Shown: positions 13,751-25,400 of the stretch, in pieces | Position numbering within the stretch: the first letter of the stretch is position 1 | Layout: each line of letters starts with the position of its first letter | Assembly: GCA_958295665.1 (NCBI GenBank) | Contig: OY282560.1 | Location: forward strand, 97,751,930 to 97,815,929 | Length of the DNA: 64,000 nt | Direction: 5' to 3' | Source of the DNA: Tipula vernalis | Taxonomy: Eukaryota > Arthropoda > Insecta > Diptera > Tipulidae | Translations under genes and position numbers: made by a program | The notes under the pieces: generated by a model | Told to the model about the DNA's origin: nothing | What the model saw: only the letters and a program-made list of their open reading frames with translations | The model's database searches: none

Positions 13751-15080
13751 TCTCCAATTATTCAATAATATACGAGTATGTACCTTTTCTATGTACAAAC
13801 AAATTGAAGTTTGGCTAATTTACAAAAATTAATTTCGATACACAAAACAAAAATTATTTTTAAAAATAAATTTTAAAATTAAATTTAGTATTTTAGTATT
13901 TTTGTGTTTTTTTTTTCTTCATCAAAAGAAAATTAAACACGAAAAAAGTAAAAAAACCGTGTGACTAACACCAAAAATTGCAAAGCTTATTTATGAATCA
14001 CTTAAAACAATTTTTTTTTTGCTACTGCTCTGTGAATGTAAACAAGTTCCCGCGACTCAATTGTAAAAAAAGGAAATTTCCCAAAAGAAAAAAAAAAAAT
14101 CAATTTTCTTGAAACTCCGAGACCTACTCATTAATTATTCTTAGAAGATCTTAATTTTAAAATTTTTTTTTATTTATTTGTGTCACAAACTAAAAAGCAA
14201 AAAAAAAAATTGAATTATGTACACACAATGAATCAAACCAAAAAAGTTGTATAATTTAATAATAACAACAATAGTAACACAATAATAATAATGGTTATGA
14301 TGAAAAATTGGTGCGCGCCGAGTTTTCCGAGAGATGATGAGATTTAAGCGCGCGCGTGTGTATTTTATAAGAAGAGCGATACCATATGATTATTTTTCTT
14401 TCCGTTTAATTTATTTATTTATTTATTTTTGTATTTTCTTAATTTAATTTTTTTCAATGGATCAAAAGCAAAAAAAATAAGAAAATTGTATTTTTATTTT
14501 TATTTACGATTTGTCATGCAAGCGGCGGCGCCTTTCGACATGATTCGTAGCTCTATAATAATGTAGTTTTTTTGTTTTTGTATTTCTTACTTTTATTATT
14601 ATTTAAAATTAAAACAGAAAAAGACAAAAAATCCACAAATAAATAAGAAGATTGTGTTTTATTGTAAAATACTGTCATCTTAGTACATTAAAAAAAATAC
14701 GGTGACCGAAAAAAATCAGTGGTGCGATTCATCGACGTACAGTGTTGTCGGATCTTGACACGCAACAGAATGGGGCAACAACGCTTAATAACGTTTAATT
14801 TAAAATTTTCTAATTAAAAGTTAACCGTCTTAACCTTCCTTGTGCTATTATAAGTTACGTTAGATCTGAAAAGAGAGAGAGGAATAAAGAAACATTTAGA
14901 ATGCACTTCAGTCAGATGTTTCGAACTGTGCATTTTGGAACGTGTATGAAAAAAATTCCATCAAATTTGGAAATGGAGTAATATGTGACAGGCCATCTTT
15001 GAATTATTAGGGAACTATTATTTAGTAATAAAGGGAATAGAATTTGTAAACCCCATTTATCTGGAAATAAACTTAATTTT
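13751..15080. other. Unique AT-rich island with CG-containing patches
   Basis: Non-repetitive sequence with homopolymers. Relatively GC-rich patches lie at 14311-14360 (alternating GCGCGC words), 14518-14545 (GGCGGCGCC) and 14700-14790. They are not framed by convincing splice sites plus an open frame, so no exon is called; they are candidates for conserved non-coding or untranslated sequence. Confidence 0.4.
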
Positions 15081-15092
15081 AGAGACTTATAC

Positions 15093-15249
15093 CCTTAACA
15101 GACTGTGGTTTAATAAATCCGATTTAGCTAAACTAGTTTAAGTATTCTATGCAAAAACAAAGGGATTAGCTTAAATCGAGATTGACACACTGCGACTAAT
15201 CTCGAAAAATTCACTAAATCGGTTTTATTAAATCGCAGTGTGTCTTGGG
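15093..15249. mobile_element. Short MITE, about 157 bp
   Basis: Inverted ends: the right end, read on the minus strand, starts CCCAAGACACACTGCGATTT; the left end is a diverged version, with arms 15101-15127 and 15214-15244. The host sequence on either side (ACTTATAC before, ATAGATTGTTTGAG after) is continuous in the related copy at about 18036-18060, so an empty site is visible in the same window. No coding capacity. Confidence 0.7.
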
Positions 15250-17900
15250 TATTACATAGATTGTTTGAGAGTGTTTGAGCTTGAATTCAAAATTATTCAA
15301 GTACCTTCTTGTGTCTTTTTATGACGCTGAATATTAAATTGCTTGATGTATTACAGATTTTCTAGATTTTTGTTACATACTTTCAGATGATTCGGTAATT
15401 TCTAGACTATTCGAACTTATTGAAATTGTTCGATATCATTCGAGTTTCACGATTTTGAAATTTTTCAAGATTATTCGATATTTTCGAAATTGGTTTTAGT
15501 TCCATGAAACATTTGAAACACACTACTGTCAGATGTTTCGAACCATGAATTTTGTGGTTGAACTTGAAACGTATTGTAGTGCTGAAAGCAATGCACGTTT
15601 GAAAAAGGTGCAGCAAATAGTCTCTGTAAAAGCTGGTCATTATTCAGCAGGAAAAATCCCATCAGGTTTGGAAATTTAGCAACACATGACAAGCCATCTG
15701 TTGATTATGTTAGAAAATTTTATAGATGATTTGTAGTATTTGAGATTGCCGAGTGTATTCGATTGATCGATATAAGGATTGAATTTTTTTTTCGAAAATT
15801 TCATGATTCGGTATCTTCCAACTGTTCGAAATTTTTCGAGATTATTCGAATTTAATCTAGATTGTAAAATTTATTTGAAAATTTCGCATAATTTTGATAA
15901 ATTTTCAAATCTATAAAATTCACGAAAATAACGGAAGAAAAACCAAAAACCGAGCATTTCTCGACAGTTTCGAATCTTTTCGGATTATTCGAAATGTTCG
16001 ATATTACGAGTTTATTCGATATTTTGATCGACAACTAGCGAATTTTTTTTCGAAATTTTCTTGGATTTTTGTTACCTGTATTTTGGAAACTTTTCGAAAT
16101 CGAATGAAATTGTTCGAGATTATTTGATTTTATCGCGTTTAACTCAAATTAGTCAAGTTTATTTGAAAATTTGAAATAATCTCGTAAAATCTATAAATCT
16201 AAAAAATTCACGAAACTATCGGAAAAAATCACAACCTAGCATGGTTCGACATTTTCGATTTTATTCGATGTTTTCGAAATGCATAATTCTAATTTTGAAT
16301 TGCAATGTTTTTCCTTTTTGCCGCTATTTTCGTGAAATATGTAGATTTTCAAATTGTTTCGAGATTATACGAAATATTCGATATTCCGAGTTTATTTTGT
16401 ATTTTTGAAGATTTTAGAGATTTATACAGATGGTTTAGAATATGTGAGATAACCGAGTGAATTCGATTGATCGACTGAATTTCGAATTCTGAATTTTCGA
16501 TTTTGAATTTTGTATTTTCGAAGATGTTAGAGATTTATACAGATGGTTTGGAATATGTGAGATAACCGAGTGAATTCGATTGATCGACTGAATTTCGAAT
16601 ATTTTTGATAAATTTCCAAATCTAAAACATTTTTAGACATTTTCAATATTATTCGAGATTTTCGAAAAACAAAATTCGAATTTTGATTGACAATGTTTTT
16701 CGTTTTTTCCGTTAATTTAGAGAGATATGCACATTTTGAACATTTTCGAAATTATTTGAAATGTTCGATATTATGGGTCACTCGATATTTATGAAGATCA
16801 AATCGATACTAGCACTTAATTTTTTCGAAATTTTCGTCGATTAAAATTAATGTAAAAAATAAATTCAAATTATTTTGTATTTTGGAAACTTTTCGAAATC
16901 CAACTCAAATTAGTGAAGTTTATTTGAAAATTTGGAATAGTCTCGTAAAATCTATAAATCTATAAAATTCACGAAACTATCGGAAAAAGAACAAAACCTA
17001 GCATTTTTTGGCATTTTCGATATTATTCATAATTCGAATTTTGAATTTCAGATTTTCAAAATTTTTCGAGATTATTCGATAGATTTATACAGATTTGAAA
17101 TTTTCGTGGATTTTTACACATTTATACAGATTTGAAATTTTCGTGGAAGTAATCGGCGTTTTCGAAACTTTCCGAAATTATTAAAATTTAACCTAGGTTA
17201 GTCAAGTTTATTTGAAGATTAAGAATACTTTCAAAAAAACAGCATTTTTCGACATTTTAAATATTATTCGAGTTTTTCGAAATACAAAATTCGAATTTTG
17301 AATGACAATGTTTTTTTGTTTTTTTCCTTATTCGTAGCATAGCCATGTAGATTTTGAAGATTTTGTGATCGATATTTTCGGAGATGACAGAGAACTTATA
17401 AAGATGACACAATCATCGGATGATGATTCGGTATTTTCCAAACTTTTCACAATTATTGAAATTGCTCAAATTTATTCGAGTTTCTAAGGAATTATTTGAA
17501 TTTTTTCGATATTAGAGGAGGTCATTGGAGAATTTAGCGGTAATTTGTTCGATGGTATCCAAATTTAATCAATTTTTTCCAGATTATTCAAATTAGTCGA
17601 AATCGTTCGATTTTCACGAATTTAGCCCAGGCAAGTCAAGTTCATTTGAAATTTGCTAGCTTTTCGACATTTTCAATATTATTCCAAATTTTCGATATTG
17701 TGTTTGTTACTTTGTTTACATGATATTCCAGAGATATTTCTATATTTTTAAGTTTTTTCTAGAATTTTCGTTGTACTTTGAGAGTTCGAAATTTTTGAGA
17801 TTCTTTTGAAGTTATTAAGACTTTCCAAATTAAAACAGTTTATATCTTTTGAATTTGATGCTTAGTGGTTGTAAAATAGTTCAGCAATAAAAACTGAAAA
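15250..17900. repeat. Diverged ATTCGA/TTTTCGA-rich array
   Basis: About 2.6 kb of diverged copies built from TTCGAAATTTTTCGAGATTATTCGA-like words. A unit of about 80-95 bases containing AACCGAGTGAATTCGATTGA is nearly identical at 16420-16500 and 16515-16600, with a weaker copy near 15730-15780. The small frames on both strands at 15407-15692 and 15852-16127 lie inside the array and are not genes. Confidence 0.75.
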
Positions 17901-18029
17901 TAATTATCGAAATTTTTCGAGGATCTTAGGGTAAATGAGCTTTTCTAAATTATAAGAACTACCTGGTAAAGCTCTAATTAGAAAAAAATTATTAGGCAAT
18001 GGGATATTTCGGCTCGATTTAGTGATTTG

Positions 18030-18175
18030 CCATCAATTTTAGAGACTTATACAGATTGTTTGAGGGTGTTTGAGCTTGAATACCAAATTATTCAAGCACC
18101 TGCTTGCGTCTTTTTATTGGGCTGAGTATTAAATTGCTTAATATATTACAGATTTTCAAAAATACTTAAAAAATT
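18030..18175. repeat. Second copy of the segment flanking the 157-bp MITE
   Basis: Resembles 15247-15365: GTTTGAGCTTGAAT, a TATTCAAGxACCT block, CTTTTTAT and TATTAAATTGCTT occur in the same order. It serves as the uninserted reference for the MITE at 15093-15249. Confidence 0.75.
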
Positions 18176-18279
18176 GGATAATTTTAAGAGTTTTCAGTAA
18201 TTTTACGAAATTTTTATAGATTTTCTAGATTTGTTTAAATTTTAAAGCCATATAGGTCGTGCTTTATTCTTTCAATGGC

Positions 18280-19990
18280 TTCCATGAACAATAAAACTTT
18301 AAATTTCAATTTTTACCAATTTTCGAAAAATACTTTTTAAAATTGCAAATACTGTTAACTCTCAAATATCTAATTTGCAATTTAATTAAAATATAAAATT
18401 AAAGTTAAAAAAAAATTTAAATTTTAAAATTATTTGAGGTTCTTATGAATTGTGAAATACAAACAATCTTGAAATTCCACCAATTTCCGAAGCAAACATT
18501 TTAAAATTGCAGGCAATTCTAATTGTCTAATTTCTAATTTGCGATTTAATTATAATTCAAAATTATGTTTATAAAAATTCTCGTATTTTAAATTTTAAGA
18601 TTAAACTTGAGATTCGTATTGGTTCTAAAATCTAAACTAACGTGAAATTCAAACTTTTACCAATTTCCGAAAAAAAAACATTTTTAATTCTCAAATTTGT
18701 ATTTGTAATTTAATTAAAATCTAAAATTAAATGTTAAATGTTAAAATTTAAATATCAGATTCTTGTACCAATTCCAAATTTTACCAATTTTCGAAACAAA
18801 CCTTTTAAAATTGGGTATATTTTGAATTCTCAAATTTCTATTTTCCATTTCTAAAGTTATAAAAATTCTTAAATTTTAAAATTAAATTTGGTGATTCTTT
18901 TGGTATCTGAAATCTAATTAAACTTGAAATCCCAATTTTTACCAATTTCTAAAACAAACATTTTTAAATTGCAGCTATTTTGAATTCCCAAAGTTATAAA
19001 AATTCTTAAATTTTAAAATTTGTACATTTGTGAAGCCTAAACAATCTGCAAATTATATTTTTTACCAACTTTTGAATTCCACAAATTTCTAATTTGCAAT
19101 TTCATTAAAATCTTAAATTAATGTTATAAAACTTCATAAATTTTACATTTTTAATTTAAATTTAAAGTTACCAATTGTTACCAAATTCCCAAAAAAAAAC
19201 ATTTTAAAGTTGCAGCTATTTTTAATTCTCAAAGTTATAAAAATTCTTAAATTTTAAAATTAAAATTTGCGATTCTTGTACATTTGTGAAATCTGAATAA
19301 ATTTCTGAAACAAGTTTAATTCCCAATTTTCGAATTTGTATTGCAAATTAAAACCTTAAATTAAATATTAAAATTATTAGCATTACAAAAATTTTAATGT
19401 TGCAGACATTTTTATTTTCCAATTTAATTAAAATATAAAATTAAAGTTAAAAAAATTTCAATTTTAAATTTTAAAATTATTTGAAGTTCTTATGAGTTGT
19501 GAAATATAAACAATCTTGAAATTCCATCAATTTCTAATTGCTAATTAGTGATTTAATTAAAATTGAAAATTAATTTTATAAAAATTCTCGTATTTTAAAT
19601 TTTAAGATTAAAACTTGAAATTCATATTGGTTCTAAAATCTAAAATAACGTGAAATTCGAACTTTTACCAATTTCCGAAAAAAAAAACATTTTTAATTCC
19701 CAAATCTGTATTTGTAATTTAATTAAAATCTAAAATTAAATGTTAAATGTTAAAATTAAAATATCAGATTCTTGTACCAATTCCAAATTTAACCAATTTT
19801 CGAAACAAACTTTGAAATTAAAACTTGAGATTTGTGCAGGTTGTAAAATCTAAACTAATTTGAAATTCCAATTTTTAGCAATTTCCGGAAGAAAAATTTT
19901 AAAATTGCAGACCTTATTAATTTCGAAATTTTTAATTTGCAATTTAATTAAAATCTGAAATTAAAGTTATAAAAGTTCTAAAGTTTCAAA
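18280..19990. repeat. Array of ATTTTACCAATTTCCGA-type repeats with a 1.05-kb duplication
   Basis: Short words (AATTTAATTAAAATCTAAAATTAA, TTTTACCAATTTCCGA) recur throughout. A longer segment at about 18370-18800 is repeated at about 19422-19810, roughly 1,050 bases later, with high similarity. The block looks C-rich and G-poor on the plus strand. No gene seen. Confidence 0.75.
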
Positions 19991-22480
19991 TTCTAAAAAT
20001 TTAGAAGTTTTCCGATACGATAATCTGGAGTTTTTTCTTCTACTCCCCTGCTCCTGTTGCCATCTTTGGATGACTTTAGTCAACTAATACTAATAATTTA
20101 CAAATCATCCATTGGATATATCGAAAATTTTGTGAAATTACCCTTAAATATCTCAAAATTTTAAAATAAATGTTTTTAAGATGATGGTGTGAAGATATAG
20201 AAAACTATCCGCTCCATTCAATTCGATCGAACTTAGAAGGCGGTGGGATTACCATATTGAGGAACACGTGGTTGGCAGTAATTTGCCACTTTGTGACTAT
20301 TAACGACTCTGACGATAATCTCAACCAAACCCAATATTAAATATTAACACTTGTATTTTATTAATGGTTTTTTAATATTCTATTTCTAAAGTTGGTAATA
20401 AATTTATCAAAACAACTATTTTTAATTTAATAAATTATGCAAAACACGTTTTATACGTCATGTATGCCGTATTCGGTGGTTAAAAATTTAATATTGTGTT
20501 CTCAAGGATGAACAAAATAAATTTATTCTAAGCAAGTCGAAATATTTACTTCAGTGCCATCTATTATTTAACATATAAAGTAAATTCAAATTTTTTAGCT
20601 ACAACAGTTCCTGTAAATTCTGACCTCTAAACAGATAAATGCCTTTTACAGAAATATTCAAACGATTCAAATATCATGTATCGAAACATTTCTGATTAGC
20701 AAACATTTTCCAACCTTTGTCTGTCCCATGTATGCAGGATTAAATAACTAATTTGATGAAAGTGAGATGGTGATGGAGACACCCAAATTTGGGAAACAAT
20801 TTGAACATTAGGTTTCCGTTAAAAGCATTCCCGCAGTTTCCGGTTTTGTGTGAAGTAAAATTTGAGGTCAGAATTGTTGGTGTTTTTAAAAAAAATGACG
20901 AATTTCAACATTTCACAAAAATATGAATTGCCGCAAATAAAAATTATTAACCAATCTTTTTGGTAACATATGTTTGCTTGTTGGTGGTCCCAGGGACCAC
21001 AACCAATGTATTAAAATTAAAAAGAAAAACAAAATTTTTTTTGCAAAAATGATCGCGCATGATTCAACCAAAAATGTTTGTCTTAAATTTCGCGTCACAT
21101 CTAAACATAAATTTTTGTATATATATGAATATATGAGTGTCTCTAAATTAATAAATCTATTTTTAAATGGTTTGTTTGTAGCCACTTCCATTGTCTGCGC
21201 GCATAAATTTTGTATATACCGCGCAAAAATAAAAAACCTTTTCTTAAAGATCAAAAATTAAGTAACAATCTTAATACTCTGTTTTCTTCTGTGTGTTACA
21301 AAGAAAACCAAAAACAAAAAAAAAAAAAAAACTTGTCTAGTAATAGCGTACGCCGAGTCGTATAAGAAACATTTTTTTTTTTTTTTTAATTCATATTTAG
21401 ATATATACAAAGGTTCGTAAAAAAAAATCTTAAAGACATAAAAAATAAAAGTTACAAAATCATAATCTAATTTTATTTATTATTAAAAATAAAAAAAAAT
21501 TGTATTTGGATTAAAAATAACACAACAACAACAACGCCTCACGAGAGTTAAGAAAAAAGCAAAGAAAATTATTTTGTTGCATTTGTGTGTTGTTTTGGTT
21601 TGTTCAGACTTGTTTTATTTCTTTCTTCTTATAAATATTATTTACACTCGTACATACATACGATTTTTATAAAGAAATAAGAATTTGTATATCTAAATGT
21701 GTTGATTGAATATATAAAGAGAATGTGAGAACAAGATAACAAAAAAAAAAAAAAAACTTTAAGAAAACTTGTTGCTCTTGTGTGGCACTAGACACACGGG
21801 TGTATTTTGTATTTTTAAAGCCTTATTTTTTCGGTTTGGTTTATTTTATGTGATTTCTTCAAGTTAATATATATAGTTAAGACATATACAGTGAGAGAGA
21901 CATTTATTCAAACAATTTTAGATTGGAAATTGTGTACGCATAATATGCGGTTATTGCACTTCATTATACATGTACACTGTACACCCAACCATTTTATGTA
22001 ATTAAAATGGCACAGAGAGAAAAAAGTGTTTACATGTATATAGACTGTGCACCGTTTAGTCATACGACATAATAACACATCAAGTTGGCACACATTATGC
22101 GCCAAAAAAGCCAGACGAAAATATGAATCATTTTATGCAATAATATTCATAATGTTGATTATATTGGCAACACTATAAAGTATAAACAAAATAAATAAAT
22201 TAAATAGGCGCACTAATATTATGTAATTAAGAAAATTGGGCAGTGGTGTCGAACTATATTTAGCCCTCGTGTCCAATTAAACAAGCTAAGGTAATTCAAA
22301 GAAAATAGAATTCTTCTTCTTTTCAAGTTCTTATTTAGTACAGGCGTACCTCAATTTACACGACACAAAATTCATTACCCTTTAAATTTTCAGATATGCT
22401 TTTAAATAATTAGATTTGAAACTATTTAAATTATTTTTATAAGGGCAAAACCTCATTTCAACGACCAAATTTGTAAGACT
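19991..22480. other. Unique AT-rich island
   Basis: Non-repetitive sequence with poly-A/T tracts, some GC-richer patches (20205-20310, 21335-21365) and a 17-base perfect palindrome GTGGTCCCAGGGACCAC at 20984-21000. Overlapping frames of 95 (plus) and 113 (minus) codons at 20913-21261 occupy the same DNA. Neither has a recognisable domain, and at most one could be real. No exon is called. Confidence 0.4.
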
Positions 22481-25400
22481 TTTCATAAATAAAAGTTCCT
22501 CTGTTAAACGGACGCCCTTAAAAGCGGACACGAAGAATATTTCGTCATTTGTGAGTGAGGTTTGTAATTCAATAATTTAAATTCCAAATTCTAAAAATTA
22601 ATTTAAAATTTTAGAACTTGAATTAAAAATTCACAACACTACTGATCTAGTGAATTATGTTCACTAAATCAAAAACCCAAGGAGAAACTTCATTTGTGTG
22701 TGTGAAAAATAATCAAACACCAATAATTTAAGAAGTTAAAATGGCCTATTAATCAATTGATTTTTTTCGGCTTTTCATAGACAAATATACTACATATTAA
22801 TTGTAATGACATTCGCAATATTTTCGATTTTTAATTAAAACTACTTCGCTTCCAAATATTTTGTTTAGTTGATTAATTAAGAATCAAATCTCAAAAATTA
22901 ATTTATTTATAGTTTTAGAATTTGAATTAAGATACAAAAAAAAAAAATTACAGGCCAAAATGCCTGAATTTCCAAAATTTTTTTTGTCTTGAAATTCTGA
23001 AAATTTTTGAAATTTTTAAAATTATTGGTATTTTTAAATATTTGATATTTACAGATTCATATTTTTTTGATAGTTTTGCATTGTTAAAATTTCTAAGCTT
23101 TCAAAACTTTGGTAAATTGATAAACTTCTAAGATTTCTAAAAAATTGTAAAGAAATTGTAAGATTCCGGGAATTCTTGAAATTCTAGAAATCTTATATCT
23201 TTAAAATTTTAAATTTATACAATATAAAAATTAGTCTTGAAATTCCTTAAAAATTATTAAATTCTGAAATTCACAAAATTCTCGGTATCAAAAATTTTTT
23301 AATAGAAAAAATTTCACTTTCAAATATTTTATTTAGTTGAAAAATTTAGAATAAAAATTCCAAAATAAATTTTTTTCAAATTTTGAATTCATCTAAAGTG
23401 TTTTAACATTGAAATTTTGAAATGCAAAATTTTAAAATTCCTCAATTTTTACCAGCTCCTTAATTTAATTAGAAATATAACATATTTTGGAAATATTATT
23501 TTAATTCGTTTTATACTTTAGAGGGTGGGGACTGTTGCCCCAAATCGCCTGTAAATTTAATTATTCAAGCAAAATTCATTGGAACCGCTTAAAAGTCGTG
23601 TTTTCCATGAGAACTGCACTAGAACTCGATAAATTTTAAATTCCTTTTATTCCATGTAAATAGAAAAAAAAAATAAATCCATAAAGTGCTAATGTGTAGT
23701 GCATTTAACATAAATACACATTTTAAGTGGTTACAGCAATAAATAATTACAATTAGAGCTTATTTTTTAGTTACACTTGATAAACCCATGAATTTATCGA
23801 GTGTAGCGGCGTGTAATGACGTCAGCAAAAAATAAGAAAATTTGGATGAAATAACTGAAGGGGAAAATTTTTAAACATAAAATGTGTTTTTATGTCAAAT
23901 ACACTACATATTGGCGCTTTATGAATTTAATTTTTTTTCAGTTTACATAGAATAAAAGGAATTTAAAGATTATCGAGTTCTAGTGTAGTTCTCATGGAAA
24001 ACACGGCTAAAGTCACTTAGTCGGCTTTTGCTTTTAAGTACAGAATTTTATTCACATATTAAAATAGAGAACTGCCCAAAGCCGCTTAGCATTGGTGCTT
24101 TCTGCTCAAGGATGACATGAAATTATGTAGTTTACTTTTATTTTTATTTTCATAAATTTAATGTGCCCCCTCCCCCCTCTTCCACCCTGGAATATGATGG
24201 TAATTCATTTCATTGCAATTATGAAGCTGAATCCACAGACAGACCTAGTTACACTGGTGATTTAGTGAAATTTCGCGAATTTTGAATTTTATTACATTTT
24301 TTGCAAATCTTGATGTTTCAATATTTGACTACTAACGAATTCGTCTTATCCAACTTTACAAAAAATTTCTATTTTGAACCATAATCAATTCTACTTTTGA
24401 AGATGTAGATTCGTGTTGCGAGACAAACAAATCTCGGTTTTTTTGATCGTACCGTCCTGAAGGATAATTTTCTATCTTTGTAGTCTTTAAAAATTTGAAA
24501 TTATATAAAATCCGCAATTTCTTGAAATTTATTAAAAGCCTTAAAATTCTGAAGTTCGTAAAATTCTTGGTATCTAAATTTTTATTTCACTTTCAAATAT
24601 TTTATTTAGTTGATTAATTTAAAACAAAAACAGTAAAATTAATTTTTTCTGTGGTCGATAAAATATATTTAGACCAAACATTGAAATTTTGAATATTTGC
24701 CAAATTTTAAAGTTTTCGGATTTTTACCAAATATATAATTGGACGGTAAAATCTAATTTAAATATTTTATTAAAATTATGATGCTCAAATTCAAACCATG
24801 TTTAAAAGTTAACATTTGAGCCACAAATCAAATTAAATTAAATATTTGGTGAACATTTTAAAATTGAACAAATTCTAATTTTGATATTTCAATAATTCGA
24901 GTACTAGCGAATTATTTCTTTCCATATTTTAAAAAAAATATGTATCAATTTACCTTTTCAAGAGGTAAACCTAAAACTATATCTTCTCGCAGACGGCATG
25001 AAAACTCAAATTTATAGGTCATATTGCGGTCGTAACGGTTCCCTATTCTTAAGGGCTTAGAATTATTTTTTTTTTTTAATTTCCAGAAATTCTTAATTTC
25101 AAATTCTTAAATTAATGTTTTACTTTTCATTAATTAAAGTTCCTCTGTTAAACGGACACCCTTAAAAACGAACACGAGGAACATTTCGTCATTTGCGTGA
25201 GGTTTGTAATAGAATAATTTAAATTCCAAATTCTAAAAATTAATTTAAAATTTTAAAACTTAATTTAAAAATTCACAACTTAAAAACAAATATGTTTAGA
25301 GTTGGCCAAATTTTGAATAAAAATTAAAATTCTGGATTTATTCAATAAACCTTTAATTTATATTGGCCTCAATTTCAAAACTTTTTTTGCCTTGAAATTC

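Noticed and set aside
20913..21261. Overlapping frames of 113 and 95 codons on opposite strands
   Set aside because: Both cover the same AT-rich DNA and neither has recognisable features.
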